61,540 nt of DNA, taken from positions 1 through 61,540 of the forward strand of contig JAHZAV010000013.1 of the NCBI GenBank assembly GCA_019423745.1, given 5' to 3'. The notes under the pieces were generated by a model. It made no database searches. It was not told where the DNA came from and saw only the letters and a program-made list of their open reading frames with translations. Made by a program: the position numbers and the translations under genes. The first letter of the stretch is position 1, and every line of letters starts with the position of its first letter. Source of the DNA: Lachnospiraceae bacterium (GTDB taxonomy: Bacteria > Bacillota > Clostridia > Lachnospirales > Lachnospiraceae). Of this stretch, positions 17,894 to 26,002 are shown piece after piece.

Positions 17894-18649
17894 ATGAAAA
17901 CAGGAAGCAGACTTACTGTTCGTGCCTATCATATTCATTCAGTAAAATATGGAGAAGAAAATACAGTTAATGTGGACGGTTCCATGACAGTATCTCCTGG
18001 CATTGCCGACAGAATAAAAGCGGAAGAACCGTTAATCAGCGATATTAAAATTCGGATTATACAGCCCAATGAACATGAACAACATACGAATACAGTAATG
18101 GATGTCATTCCACTTTCTACTAAAGTTCTGGGGAAGGTTGGAGAGGGAATTACGCATACGTTGACAGGAATTTATGTGATATTAACCGGAATAGATGAAT
18201 GTGGGCGTCAGGTGTGCAATTTTGGTGCAAGTGATGGAATCCTTAAAGATAAGATTGCGTGGGGACGTCCCGGAACTCCTCTGGAAAGTGATATTTTAAT
18301 CTCTTTTGATGTGGTTTTGAAAGAAGGGGCATGGGCAGAACGTCCGGGCCCGGAAGCGATTCACCGTGCATGCGACGGGTTTTGCAATATTTTTCGAGGT
18401 CAAATGAAAAAATTTAATGGTTATAAATGTACAGAAAAACATGTATTTCAGGAAACTTATGAACCGGGACGTAAGGATGTGGTAATAGTAAAAGAAGTAT
18501 CCGGGCAGGGAGCGGTTTATGATACTAGACTGTTTGGCAGTGAACCTGGGGGATATGAAGGAGGAAAATCCGTGATCGATATGGGATGGATGCCTGTTAT
18601 TGTGACGCCTAATGAATTTCGGGATGGGATTATGCATGCAATGGATTAG
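17894..18649 (+). CDS. PrdD-like protein (glycine/proline reductase component B family)
   Basis: A 251-residue protein resembling PrdD of D-proline reductase clusters and the N-terminal half of GrdE/PrdA (LTVRAYHIHSVKYGEENTVN, then a TLTGIYVILTG core and F-G-A-S-D-G). In PrdA this half is the 45-kDa chain. I see no PrdA, the Sec-containing PrdB, PrdC or PrdF in the window. AAAGGAG lies nine bases before the ATG at 17894, so the ATG at 17885, which touches the site, is rejected. It forms a pair with the next gene. The role outside a full reductase cluster is unknown. Confidence 0.7.
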   Translation: MKTGSRLTVRAYHIHSVKYGEENTVNVDGSMTVSPGIADRIKAEEPLISDIKIRIIQPNEHEQHTNTVMDVIPLSTKVLGKVGEGITHTLTGIYVILTGIDECGRQVCNFGASDGILKDKIAWGRPGTPLESDILISFDVVLKEGAWAERPGPEAIHRACDGFCNIFRGQMKKFNGYKCTEKHVFQETYEPGRKDVVIVKEVSGQGAVYDTRLFGSEPGGYEGGKSVIDMGWMPVIVTPNEFRDGIMHAMD

Positions 18650-18678
18650 ATAAAAGGATGGAAAAGGAGGAGGTTCTT

Positions 18679-19176
18679 ATGGGAATTGGTACAAGTATGA
18701 AGGAAACCACACTTCATTATTATAGAGATCCCCTGGTAGAAGTTCTTTCAGAAGATGAGGACGTAAATCTGAGAGGAATTGTTATTGTGGGATCCCCAGA
18801 TAAAAATGAGGATAAATATCTGTCAGCTGAAAGAGTAGGTGTTTCTTTGGAATGTATGAGAGTGGACGGCGCAGTTTTTTCATGTAATGGTCTTGGAAAT
18901 AATCACGTGGATTATGCGCATGCAATTGAGGAGACAGAAAAAAGAGGGATACCTACAGCAGCTTTAAGTCAATGCCCTGCAAAAGATTTTGTGGTGCAGA
19001 ATAAGTATTTGGATGGTGTGGTATGCTATTATAAATCAAAACATAAAATGGAACAGGATGGAGATGAGACTAAGGTGCTTGCAGAAAATACAGTGACAGA
19101 GGTGGATGCCAGAAAAGCCTTAGCATTATTGAAACTAAAAATGAGAAAACAGGAAGAAAAATTTAAAAATAAATAA
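18679..19176 (+). CDS. PrdE-like protein (glycine/proline reductase component B family)
   Basis: A 165-residue protein resembling PrdE and the C-terminal chain of PrdA/GrdE (GIVIVGSPDKNEDKY, then G-N-N-H-V-D-Y and EKRGIPT). The corresponding PrdA chain begins with the Cys that becomes pyruvoyl. Here no Cys lies near the N-terminus, so self-cleavage to a pyruvoyl enzyme is not expected. The ATG at 18679 follows AAGGAGGAGG; an ATG at 18658 lies in front of that site. It is 29 bases after the PrdD-like gene and clearly co-transcribed. Confidence 0.7.
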   Translation: MGIGTSMKETTLHYYRDPLVEVLSEDEDVNLRGIVIVGSPDKNEDKYLSAERVGVSLECMRVDGAVFSCNGLGNNHVDYAHAIEETEKRGIPTAALSQCPAKDFVVQNKYLDGVVCYYKSKHKMEQDGDETKVLAENTVTEVDARKALALLKLKMRKQEEKFKNK

Positions 19177-19183
19177 AAAGTAC

Positions 19184-19212
19184 TTGCATTTTCAAGGTAA
19201 GTGTGCTATTAT
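19184..19212 (+). promoter_or_regulatory. Promoter of the tRNA-Glu/tRNA-Cys operon
   Basis: TTGCAT and TATTAT are 17 bases apart, about 45 bases in front of the first tRNA. Confidence 0.6.
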
Positions 19213-19258
19213 AAATCTCGGTCACGACTTGAGGAAGTGATTTGGAAATATAATACAC

Positions 19259-19330
19259 GGCTCCATGGTCAAGCGGTTAAGACATCGCCCTTTCACGGCG
19301 GTAACCCGGGTTCGATTCCCGGTGGAGTCA
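19259..19330 (+). tRNA. tRNA-Glu (anticodon TTC)
   Basis: A 72-base cloverleaf. The acceptor stem GGCTCCA pairs with TGGAGTC (one G-T pair), the anticodon loop is CTTTCAC between matching stems, the T loop is TTCGATT and the discriminator is A. Four bases separate its 3' end from tRNA-Cys. Confidence 0.95.
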
Positions 19331-19333
19331 TAT

Positions 19334-19404
19334 GGCGCCATAGCCAAGTGGTAAGGCAGAGGTCTGCAACACCTTCATCACCAGTTCAAATCTGGTTGGC
19401 GCCT
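19334..19404 (+). tRNA. tRNA-Cys (anticodon GCA), copy 1
   Basis: A 71-base cloverleaf with perfect acceptor pairing (GGCGCCA with TGGCGCC), anticodon GCA and discriminator T, typical of tRNA-Cys. The gene is identical to the copy at 24751-24821. Confidence 0.95.
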
Positions 19405-19406
19405 TT

Positions 19407-19441
19407 AAAACCCGAAAACTATTTGTTTTCGGGTTTTTTTA
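19407..19441 (+). terminator. Terminator of the tRNA operon
   Basis: A 13-bp stem (AAAACCCGAAAAC) with a 5-base loop and a run of T, two bases after tRNA-Cys. It can also serve the convergent pentapeptide-repeat gene. Confidence 0.88.
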
Positions 19442-19454
19442 TTTGGCGTTTATA

Positions 19455-20159
19455 TTAATAAGCCTTCGCTTCTTCACGGGTAAGCCAGAAATGAATTCCG
19501 GTTGTGGAATCGTTCCATCTGTCCTCATCAAAATCCTTAACTTCCACCCATTGTCCGCGGCGATAAACAAAATTTTCATCTACAAGTGACCAGGCTTCAT
19601 CATATTCCTCGGAATAATCAAAACTTTTGATTGTCAGAACCTTAGCCTTATTGCAGCGGCAAGAGTTTAAGGTGGCGGATGTTCGTTTGGCGTCAGCTGG
19701 AATGAGTAGTTGTACTAGACGGTTGTTAAAGCACTTTTTGTAACCGAGAAAAGCCCCTTTTTCTGGACAGTAAAGTCGAAAAAATTTTGTATTATCATCA
19801 GAAACAATGTCTGTCAGATTGGCATGCTCTAATACAGCGGAAAACAAGTTGGCGCCTCGTATATCCGCTCCGGTCAGATCATCATAGCGCATAGCAGCCC
19901 CCCGCATATCGGCATTTTGAAAGCAGGTTTTGCGGAACGTACACTGATCAAATAAAGAGTTTTCAATGGAGCTTCCCCTTAAGCTGGCACCGTCAAAGCA
20001 TACATTGCGAAAAGTAGACAGAGAAAAATCAACATGATCCATATTCCAGCCGCTCAGATCAGCATTTTCAACCAAAATTTCGCAGAGGGAAAGGAGACAA
20101 TCATCCTTTCGGTTTTCCAACTGTTCTTTTAATTTCTCTGAAGATAATTTCTTCATCAT
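19455..20159 (-). CDS. Pentapeptide-repeat protein
   Basis: A 234-residue soluble protein. Residues 30-115 form a run of pentapeptide repeats of the A(D/N)LxG kind (NADLSGWNMDHVDFS, GADIRGANLFS), which fold into a right-handed beta helix. The C-terminal part (WVEVKDFDEDRW, then GIHFWLTREEA) looks like the small domain often attached to these repeats (DUF5758 type). Function unknown. It follows the DUF1847 gene with only three bases between them. Confidence 0.8.
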   Translation of the reverse strand: MMKKLSSEKLKEQLENRKDDCLLSLCEILVENADLSGWNMDHVDFSLSTFRNVCFDGASLRGSSIENSLFDQCTFRKTCFQNADMRGAAMRYDDLTGADIRGANLFSAVLEHANLTDIVSDDNTKFFRLYCPEKGAFLGYKKCFNNRLVQLLIPADAKRTSATLNSCRCNKAKVLTIKSFDYSEEYDEAWSLVDENFVYRRGQWVEVKDFDEDRWNDSTTGIHFWLTREEAKAY

Positions 20160-20162
20160 ACA

Positions 20163-20795
20163 TCACCTTTCCTGTTTTAATTTAGAATAATAAGAGTTGG
20201 CAGTATAAAGGGCGGCCACAGGATTGTGACCTAGAACCCGGTCTTTGGTTACGGCTGTTGTTACGATAGCATTGGAATATTTGTAAAAGAGGCTGTCATG
20301 CCCCACACAAAGACCTACCACAACATTAAGATCAGTGTTTTGAGCATTTAGAAGTTTTGCTTGTAGAATCGGGTTGCAGGCAGTTGAACCTACTCCATTG
20401 CAAATTTCATTAATTCCAAGATCAGTTTTAGGAACAGCGCCAATTTTGCAGCCAATTCCGTAAACTTCAAATCCGTGGCTGCGGAAAATTTGTGCCAGTG
20501 TGCGGCTTTCTGACAGAAGCCCCACGCAGGTGGCTATACCAATCTTTTTTGCTCCTATCTTATCCGCGAAAGCCATAATTTCTTCCACTCGGGTATATTT
20601 ACAATAATGTTCAAATTCTACTTCGGCGGCGGCACACATAATTTGATGATTTTCCGGTTCCTGATAGCAGGAGAGGGCTTCGGCGAGCAGGCTGGGATCC
20701 AGGTGCGTGGTGGGACAAAAGGGTGGATAGGAACGGTCTTCTTTCTCACAGTTTTTGACGGCACAGTCAATACAGGATAAGTTGGTTTCCGACAT
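20163..20795 (-). CDS. DUF1847 family Cys-rich protein
   Basis: A 210-residue protein. The N-terminus has C-I-D-C-A-V-K-N-C (residues 8-16) and a further Cys at about 27, then C-A-A-A, C-K-Y, a G-I-A-T-C-V-G-L-L stretch and a late G-L-C-V-G-H-D-S motif; this matches DUF1847. The Cys pattern suggests a metal or iron-sulfur site. Role unknown. It is the first gene of a two-gene minus-strand unit and lies divergent from the hydrolase gene. Confidence 0.82.
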   Translation of the reverse strand: MSETNLSCIDCAVKNCEKEDRSYPPFCPTTHLDPSLLAEALSCYQEPENHQIMCAAAEVEFEHYCKYTRVEEIMAFADKIGAKKIGIATCVGLLSESRTLAQIFRSHGFEVYGIGCKIGAVPKTDLGINEICNGVGSTACNPILQAKLLNAQNTDLNVVVGLCVGHDSLFYKYSNAIVTTAVTKDRVLGHNPVAALYTANSYYSKLKQER

Positions 20796-20988
20796 AAAAA
20801 TTCCTCCTTCGTCTATATAAAATATAATAATAATATTGTCTTAAACGTTCTCTCATAATTATAGCACGATTGCTATGAAAGCACATTACAAATGCGACGG
20901 ATTTGTTGTGAAGGGAGGATACTTACACTAGTCAGCAAGACGGCAACTTGCTATAATGAAAAATAAAAGACAGAAAGGATTAATGAAT

Positions 20989-21963
20989 ATGGGAATGTAT
21001 AGAAAATATACAGAACCTGCGTATGGCGAGGTGGCTCCGGAAGTCTGGATCAGGGAACCCCAGATTATGGATATGGATCATAGAGATGAATGGAGACGGC
21101 AAAGCGACCTTGAAACGGTGGCAGATATAACGGCTCTGTATAAAAAATGCAGTTGTTACCCAGAGGTAATGTCTGTCAGATGCAAGGAGACAGCGATTAA
21201 CGGGCCAGATGGAAACAAGATTCCAGTAAGGATTTTCCTTCCGAAGAATCCGGGTAAGAATCCTTGTGGTGTTTTAGTTTTTTATCACGGTGGAGGATTT
21301 TGTATTAATAATCTTGACGTATATGAGTATGTGAACAGATATCTTTCTTGTTATGGGAATTTGATCATTGTTGCACCAGAATACAGACTGGCTCCAGAGT
21401 GCCCGTTTCCCGGAGGACTGGAAGATGCATACTGTACACTTCTTTGGACCAAAGAGCATATAAAAGAGTACGGCGGAGATCCTTCCAGGATCAGTGTGGC
21501 GGGAGACAGTTCGGGAGGGAACTTTGCTGCAGCCGTATCTTTGATGGCAAGAGATCGCCGGGGGCCTCATATAGAAAAGCAAGTTATGGTTTATCCCGTT
21601 ACAACAAATGTGGGAACAGAGATGACGGAATCAGAGAAACACTATAGTAAAGGATATTTTCTGGAATATAATATGACAGAAGAACCGACAAAGTGTTATT
21701 TTGCAAAGAAAGAGGACAAGTACAATCCGCTTGCTTCTCCATTGCTTGCAGAAGAACTAACAGATCTGCCGGCAGCATGTTTTATTCTGGCGGAGTGTGA
21801 TCCGCTTCTGGATCAGGGATTGATGTATGCGGCTAAGCTGGAGGATCATAAAGTGCCGGTAGAGTGTCATGTTATGAAAGGGATGATACATGGTTTTCTA
21901 AATTGGACATATGGGGAAAGCTTCAAGGCAATGCAGCTGGCAGCAGATTTTGTGAATCAATAA
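20989..21963 (+). CDS. Alpha/beta hydrolase (HSL-type esterase)
   Basis: A 324-residue esterase. The oxyanion motif H-G-G-G-F lies near residue 99, the nucleophile elbow G-D-S-S-G-G-N near residue 172, the Asp in E-C-D-P-L-L and the His in I-H-G-F-L near the C-terminus, which is the complete set of the hormone-sensitive-lipase family. No signal peptide. AAAGGA fits best with the ATG at 20989; ATGs at 20956, 20983 and 20995 are also in frame. Natural substrate unknown, perhaps acetylated sugars or short esters. Confidence 0.85.
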   Translation: MGMYRKYTEPAYGEVAPEVWIREPQIMDMDHRDEWRRQSDLETVADITALYKKCSCYPEVMSVRCKETAINGPDGNKIPVRIFLPKNPGKNPCGVLVFYHGGGFCINNLDVYEYVNRYLSCYGNLIIVAPEYRLAPECPFPGGLEDAYCTLLWTKEHIKEYGGDPSRISVAGDSSGGNFAAAVSLMARDRRGPHIEKQVMVYPVTTNVGTEMTESEKHYSKGYFLEYNMTEEPTKCYFAKKEDKYNPLASPLLAEELTDLPAACFILAECDPLLDQGLMYAAKLEDHKVPVECHVMKGMIHGFLNWTYGESFKAMQLAADFVNQ

Positions 21964-22023
21964 TAAAAGGGGATGTTCCATAAGTAATAAGGCAGATTAA
22001 GTGAGGAACTTCCGAGACGTTAA

Positions 22024-22078
22024 AAAAATAACGGGGGACGTAACAAAATGCAATTTTGTTACGTCCCCCGTTATTTTT
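22024..22078. terminator. Very long bidirectional terminator hairpin
   Basis: About 26 perfect pairs around a 3-base loop (GCA), with A and T tracts on the outside. It separates the convergent hydrolase and ECF transporter genes and reaches into the stop codon of the latter. Confidence 0.9.
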
Positions 22079-22706
22079 ATATCAAACTTTTCTTCATGAA
22101 TTTTAGAAGCACTTTGCCTAATGCCAGTACAAGTACTGCGGATGCAATGGCTTCTGGAATCCCGGATGCAGTGATTGTTCCCATAATCAGTCCCCATACA
22201 GCGGAACGGCCTACATCTTGTGCGGCGGCATACTCTTTGGCAAAGAGTAAATAGATGCTGCACATGACGGTGATGGTATTTACCATAGAACCAACGAATC
22301 CCACAATGGGAAGACAGATTGTCTGATTCCAGTGAAAATGCAGAATCATGCGCCATAACCAACCGGCTACAACGCCGATCAGAATACGGCATCCCACGGC
22401 AATCCATAGTGCCTTGAGTACACCGGGCAATCCGGTAGTGCTCATAAAGGGTGAAAAAGCGAAAGATAATAGGGTGGGTGCCATTGTGTTGCTGATGACA
22501 GAGCATATGCCGAATACCCCTCCTAAGATTCCTCCGGCCAGAGGACCCAAAAGGATCGCTCCGATGATGACTGGAATATGTACTGTTGTCGCCTTAATTA
22601 CCGGTAGCTGGATCATGCCGAGCGGTGTGTTTGCAAGGACAATGACGATTGCTGCCATAAGTGCAACACAGACCATCCATCTGGTGTCACATGTTTTTTG
22701 TTTCAT
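22077..22706 (-). CDS. panT: ECF transporter S component, probably pantothenate-specific
   Basis: A 209-residue membrane protein with about six hydrophobic segments. The layout (VALMAAIVIVLANTPLG, VHIPVIIGAILLGPLAGGIL) is that of ECF S components, which bind a vitamin and share an energising module encoded elsewhere. It is divergent from coaBC with 88 bases between, a neighbourhood known for the pantothenate subunit PanT. The vitamin is inferred from that context; the fold call is firmer than the substrate. Confidence 0.75.
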   Translation of the reverse strand: MKQKTCDTRWMVCVALMAAIVIVLANTPLGMIQLPVIKATTVHIPVIIGAILLGPLAGGILGGVFGICSVISNTMAPTLLSFAFSPFMSTTGLPGVLKALWIAVGCRILIGVVAGWLWRMILHFHWNQTICLPIVGFVGSMVNTITVMCSIYLLFAKEYAAAQDVGRSAVWGLIMGTITASGIPEAIASAVLVLALGKVLLKFMKKSLI

Positions 22707-22720
22707 TATTCAATTCCTCC

Positions 22721-22750
22721 TTGTTATCATTCCCTCTGTAGGGATATAAT
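22721..22750 (+). promoter_or_regulatory. Promoter of coaBC
   Basis: TTGTTA and TATAAT are 18 bases apart, about 45 bases before the coaBC start. It lies over the ribosome binding region of the divergent ECF gene. Confidence 0.5.
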
Positions 22751-22794
22751 ACAATTACGATGGAAGTATAGCACGAAAGGAAGGAATTTACAAC

Positions 22795-24006
22795 ATGTTG
22801 AAACTGTTAAAAGGCAAAACTGTCCTTTTGGGAGTGACCGGAGGGATAGCGGCTTATAAGAGTGCCTATCTTACCAGCCTACTTATAAAGGCAGGTGCCG
22901 ATGTACAGGTAATAATGACAGAACACGCGCGTGAGTTTATTACACCGTTGACCTTTGAAGGACTGACGAACCAGCGTTGTCACACAGATACATTTGATAG
23001 GAATCATGAGTATAGCACAGAACATATTTCTCTGGCAGATCGGGCCGATGCAGTGATCATTGCGCCCGCCACTGCAAACGTGATTGCGAAGCTGGCTCAC
23101 GGGATAGCGGATGATATGCTGACTACGACGGTCTTGGCCTGCACCTGCCCGAAAATTGTTGTGCCGGCTATGAACACGCGTATGTATGAAAATCAAGTTA
23201 CACAGGATAATATGAAAAAAATAAAAGAGTATGGGATGGAGGTTGTAGAACCTGCATGCGGAAGACTTGCCTGCGGAGATGTGGGGAAAGGAAAAATGCC
23301 GGAACCGGAAATTTTGTACCAATATGTATTGAAAGCATGCGCATGTTCAAAGGATATGGAAGGACTTAAGGTTCTTGTGACAGCAGGCCCTACTCAGGAA
23401 AGTTTGGATCCTGTCCGGTATCTTACGAATCATTCCAGCGGGAAAATGGGATATAGCATTGCGCGGATCTGTGCACTGCGCGGAGCTGACGTAACACTGG
23501 TCAGCGGACCGACATCTATAGAGCCGCCGTTATTTGTTGATACGGTGCCGGTGGTAAGTGCGCAGGATATGTATGAGGCTGTAACGGAAAGAAGTGACGA
23601 AGCGGATATTATTATTAAAGCGGCAGCAGTCGCAGATTATCGTCCTGCCAGTGTCAGCAGTGAAAAGATAAAAAAGACGGAAAATGATGGAAGCATTTTG
23701 CTGGAAAATACACAAGATATTTTGAAATTTCTTGGAACGCACAAAAGAGAAGGTCAGTTTATATGTGGATTTTCTATGGAGACTGAAAATATGCTGGAAA
23801 ATTCCAGGGCAAAACTGAAGAAGAAAAATGTAGATATGATTGTTGCAAATAATCTTAAAGTACAAGGAGCAGGCTTCGGAACGGATACCAATATTGTGAC
23901 TTTGATTACAGAAGATGGGGTAAAAGAGCTGGAGATTATGAGCAAAGAAGAAGTGGCGGGGCATATTTTGGATGAGATTCTTGCACGCCGCACGAAGAAC
24001 ATATAG
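22795..24006 (+). CDS. coaBC: Bifunctional phosphopantothenoylcysteine decarboxylase/synthetase
   Basis: A 403-residue enzyme that couples 4'-phosphopantothenate with cysteine and decarboxylates the product, two steps to coenzyme A. The N-terminal flavoprotein CoaC part shows G-G-I-A-A-Y-K (residues 16-22), I-I-A-P-A-T-A-N and the P-A-M-N motif. The C-terminal CoaB part shows T-A-G-P-T-Q-E and N-H-S-S-G-K-M-G near residue 215. The length is normal. It is followed after 29 bases by the LUD gene on the same strand. Confidence 0.95.
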   Translation: MLKLLKGKTVLLGVTGGIAAYKSAYLTSLLIKAGADVQVIMTEHAREFITPLTFEGLTNQRCHTDTFDRNHEYSTEHISLADRADAVIIAPATANVIAKLAHGIADDMLTTTVLACTCPKIVVPAMNTRMYENQVTQDNMKKIKEYGMEVVEPACGRLACGDVGKGKMPEPEILYQYVLKACACSKDMEGLKVLVTAGPTQESLDPVRYLTNHSSGKMGYSIARICALRGADVTLVSGPTSIEPPLFVDTVPVVSAQDMYEAVTERSDEADIIIKAAAVADYRPASVSSEKIKKTENDGSILLENTQDILKFLGTHKREGQFICGFSMETENMLENSRAKLKKKNVDMIVANNLKVQGAGFGTDTNIVTLITEDGVKELEIMSKEEVAGHILDEILARRTKNI

Positions 24007-24035
24007 GCAGGTTAGAATAAAGGAGGAGCTATAAA

Positions 24036-24674
24036 ATGGATCATAACAGAAAGAAGAGAAACCAGATGTTGGCGCAAAAAGTAATTAAGGGATTAGAGTC
24101 CCGCGGGATGGAAGGATATTATGCAGAAACCAGGGAAGATGCTCTTAAAACGGCTTTAAATGTGATACCGGAAGGAAGTGTTATTGGCTGGGGAGGATCT
24201 ACATCAGTACAAGAGATTGGACTGATTGAAAAAGTCTGTCAGGGAAACTATACAGTCTATAACAGAGATGCTTGTAAGTCTCCGGAAGAAAAAAGGGAAG
24301 TACAGCTGAATATTTTCCATAGTGATTTTTTCCTGGCTAGTTCAAACGCGGTTACAGAAGATGGAATCCTTGTCAATATTGATGGGGTGGGAAACAGAGT
24401 GGCCTGCATTACCTGGGGACCGAAAAATGTGCTTCTGATTGTAGGGATGAATAAGGTTGTCAAAGGAGTGGAAGATGCCATCTCGCGGGCAAGAAATGAA
24501 GCGGCGCCTATTAATGCGATGCGGTTCAATTTAGATACACCATGCTCAAAAACAGGAGCCTGTGCGAATTGTAAATCTCCGGATACAATCTGCAGCCAGA
24601 TACTTGTTACTAGATTTTCGAAAGAAAAAGGTCGGATTAAGCTGATTCTTGTTAATGAAGATTTGGGATTTTAA
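24036..24674 (+). CDS. LUD-domain protein (LutC/YkgG-like)
   Basis: A 212-residue protein of the LUD (DUF162) family. The GWGGSTSVQEIG loop and ASSNAVTEDG motif are typical. The C-terminus carries C-S-K-T-G-A-C-A-N-C and a further Cys, as in the stand-alone Clostridia version. LutC acts in lactate oxidation with iron-sulfur partners, but those are absent here, so the role is open. GGAGGA precedes the ATG. Confidence 0.82.
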   Translation: MDHNRKKRNQMLAQKVIKGLESRGMEGYYAETREDALKTALNVIPEGSVIGWGGSTSVQEIGLIEKVCQGNYTVYNRDACKSPEEKREVQLNIFHSDFFLASSNAVTEDGILVNIDGVGNRVACITWGPKNVLLIVGMNKVVKGVEDAISRARNEAAPINAMRFNLDTPCSKTGACANCKSPDTICSQILVTRFSKEKGRIKLILVNEDLGF

Positions 24675-24703
24675 TTGACGAACAAGGGGTGCTCTGTTAT
24701 AAT
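24675..24703 (+). promoter_or_regulatory. Promoter of the second tRNA-Cys
   Basis: TTGACG and TATAAT are exactly 17 bases apart, about 48 bases before the tRNA. The -35 overlaps the bases directly after the LUD stop codon. Confidence 0.75.
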
Positions 24704-24750
24704 AAAAAAGTGTCCGGTGATCAGAAAAGATGGTCAGGGCACTTATATTC

Positions 24751-24821
24751 GGCGCCATAGCCAAGTGGTAAGGCAGAGGTCTGCAACACCTTCATCACCA
24801 GTTCAAATCTGGTTGGCGCCT
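24751..24821 (+). tRNA. tRNA-Cys (anticodon GCA), copy 2
   Basis: Identical over all 71 bases to the copy at 19334-19404, but under its own promoter and with its own terminator. The flanks are unrelated. Confidence 0.95.
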
Positions 24822-24831
24822 TTTCGAGTAA

Positions 24832-24855
24832 CCCAGGCATATGCCTGGGCTTTTC
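24832..24855 (+). terminator. Terminator of tRNA-Cys copy 2
   Basis: A perfect palindrome CCCAGGCAT-ATGCCTGGG followed by CTTTTC. Confidence 0.8.
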
Positions 24856-24889
24856 TTTTATTATTTGCAGATAGAAAGAAGGATTTGGG

Positions 24890-25990
24890 ATGAACAGAAA
24901 TGATATCATTCTGATACATGGTACTGACTATAAAAATATGGCAAAACAGGTGCTTGAGAGAGCGGATCTTGCGGAAATGATTCCAAACAAAGAGACACTG
25001 GTGGCATTGAAACCCAATCTCGTAAATGATAGCGATCCATCCTGGGGGGCGACTACTCACAGTGAATTGGTGGAAGGTACGTTAGAATATCTTCAGGAAC
25101 ACGGGTTTTCTAATCTGGCAGTTATGGAGAGCTCCTGGGTGGGAGCTCATACACCGGATGCACTCAAAGCTACAGGAACGGACCGCGTCTGTCAATCATT
25201 ACAAGTTCCTTTTGTTGATTTACAGAAAGATACATGGAAAGAATATGATGCAGAAGGTATGAAAATTTCTGTTTGTGACACGGCAATGTCAGCCGGGTTT
25301 GTAATTAATATTCCGGTTTTGAAAGGGCACTGCCAGACGATAGTTGCCTGTGCTTTGAAAAATAATAAAGGAGTTATTCCCAATCAGGAAAAACGACGGT
25401 TTCATACTATGGGTCTCCATGAACCTATTGCACATCTTAATACAGTAGTGCGTAATGATTTTATTTTGGTGGATAATATCTGTGGGGATCTTGATTTTGA
25501 AGAGGGTGGCAATCCGGTTGAAATGAACAGGATTCTTGGCTTTCGTGATCCGGTTCTTTGCGATGCCTTTGTCTGTGAAACTATGGGATTTTCTCCATCG
25601 GAAGTCCGATATATTACACTGGCAGAAAGACTGGGATGTGGCAGTACGGATCTGACACATGCCAACAGGATTTATTTAAATCCTCCTCAAGAGGAGAGGA
25701 GTCTTACACGTCCTGCTGGAAAAGCGCGGAAGCTGGCAAAATATACGGTACCCGTAGATGCCTGCAGTGCCTGTTATGGATCTTTGATACACGCTTTAGC
25801 AAGACTGGAGGAAAAAGGGTTCTTAAATGAACAACTCCCTTCGGTCTGCATAGGACAGGGATATCAAGGGAAATACGGTGATATTGGTATAGGCCGGTGC
25901 ACAGCCTGTTTTCATAAGAGTCTGAAAGGATGCCCGCCTACGGCGTCTCAAATTGTGGAATTTTTATCTGCAAACTGGAAAGAAAAATAA
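24890..25990 (+). CDS. DUF362 family protein with Cys-rich C-terminus
   Basis: A 366-residue protein. The N-terminal 250 residues match DUF362 (VALKPNLV, THSELVEGTLEYLQE, VINIPVLKGHCQTIVACALK). The C-terminus holds Cys in C-S-A-C-Y-G, C-I-G-Q-G, C-T-A-C and K-G-C-P, a pattern that could bind an iron-sulfur cluster but is not a standard ferredoxin repeat. It starts an operon with the phosphoesterase and MATE genes. Function unknown. Confidence 0.85.
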   Translation: MNRNDIILIHGTDYKNMAKQVLERADLAEMIPNKETLVALKPNLVNDSDPSWGATTHSELVEGTLEYLQEHGFSNLAVMESSWVGAHTPDALKATGTDRVCQSLQVPFVDLQKDTWKEYDAEGMKISVCDTAMSAGFVINIPVLKGHCQTIVACALKNNKGVIPNQEKRRFHTMGLHEPIAHLNTVVRNDFILVDNICGDLDFEEGGNPVEMNRILGFRDPVLCDAFVCETMGFSPSEVRYITLAERLGCGSTDLTHANRIYLNPPQEERSLTRPAGKARKLAKYTVPVDACSACYGSLIHALARLEEKGFLNEQLPSVCIGQGYQGKYGDIGIGRCTACFHKSLKGCPPTASQIVEFLSANWKEK

Positions 25991-26002
25991 AGGAGAAACA
26001 GG

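Noticed and set aside
18679..19176. Selenocysteine gene in the Prd-like pair
   Set aside because: No in-frame TGA is read through in either gene; both end in normal stops, and the Sec subunit PrdB is absent.
19201..19458. 85-codon open frame across tRNA-Glu and tRNA-Cys
   Set aside because: It reads through two complete tRNA genes and a terminator.
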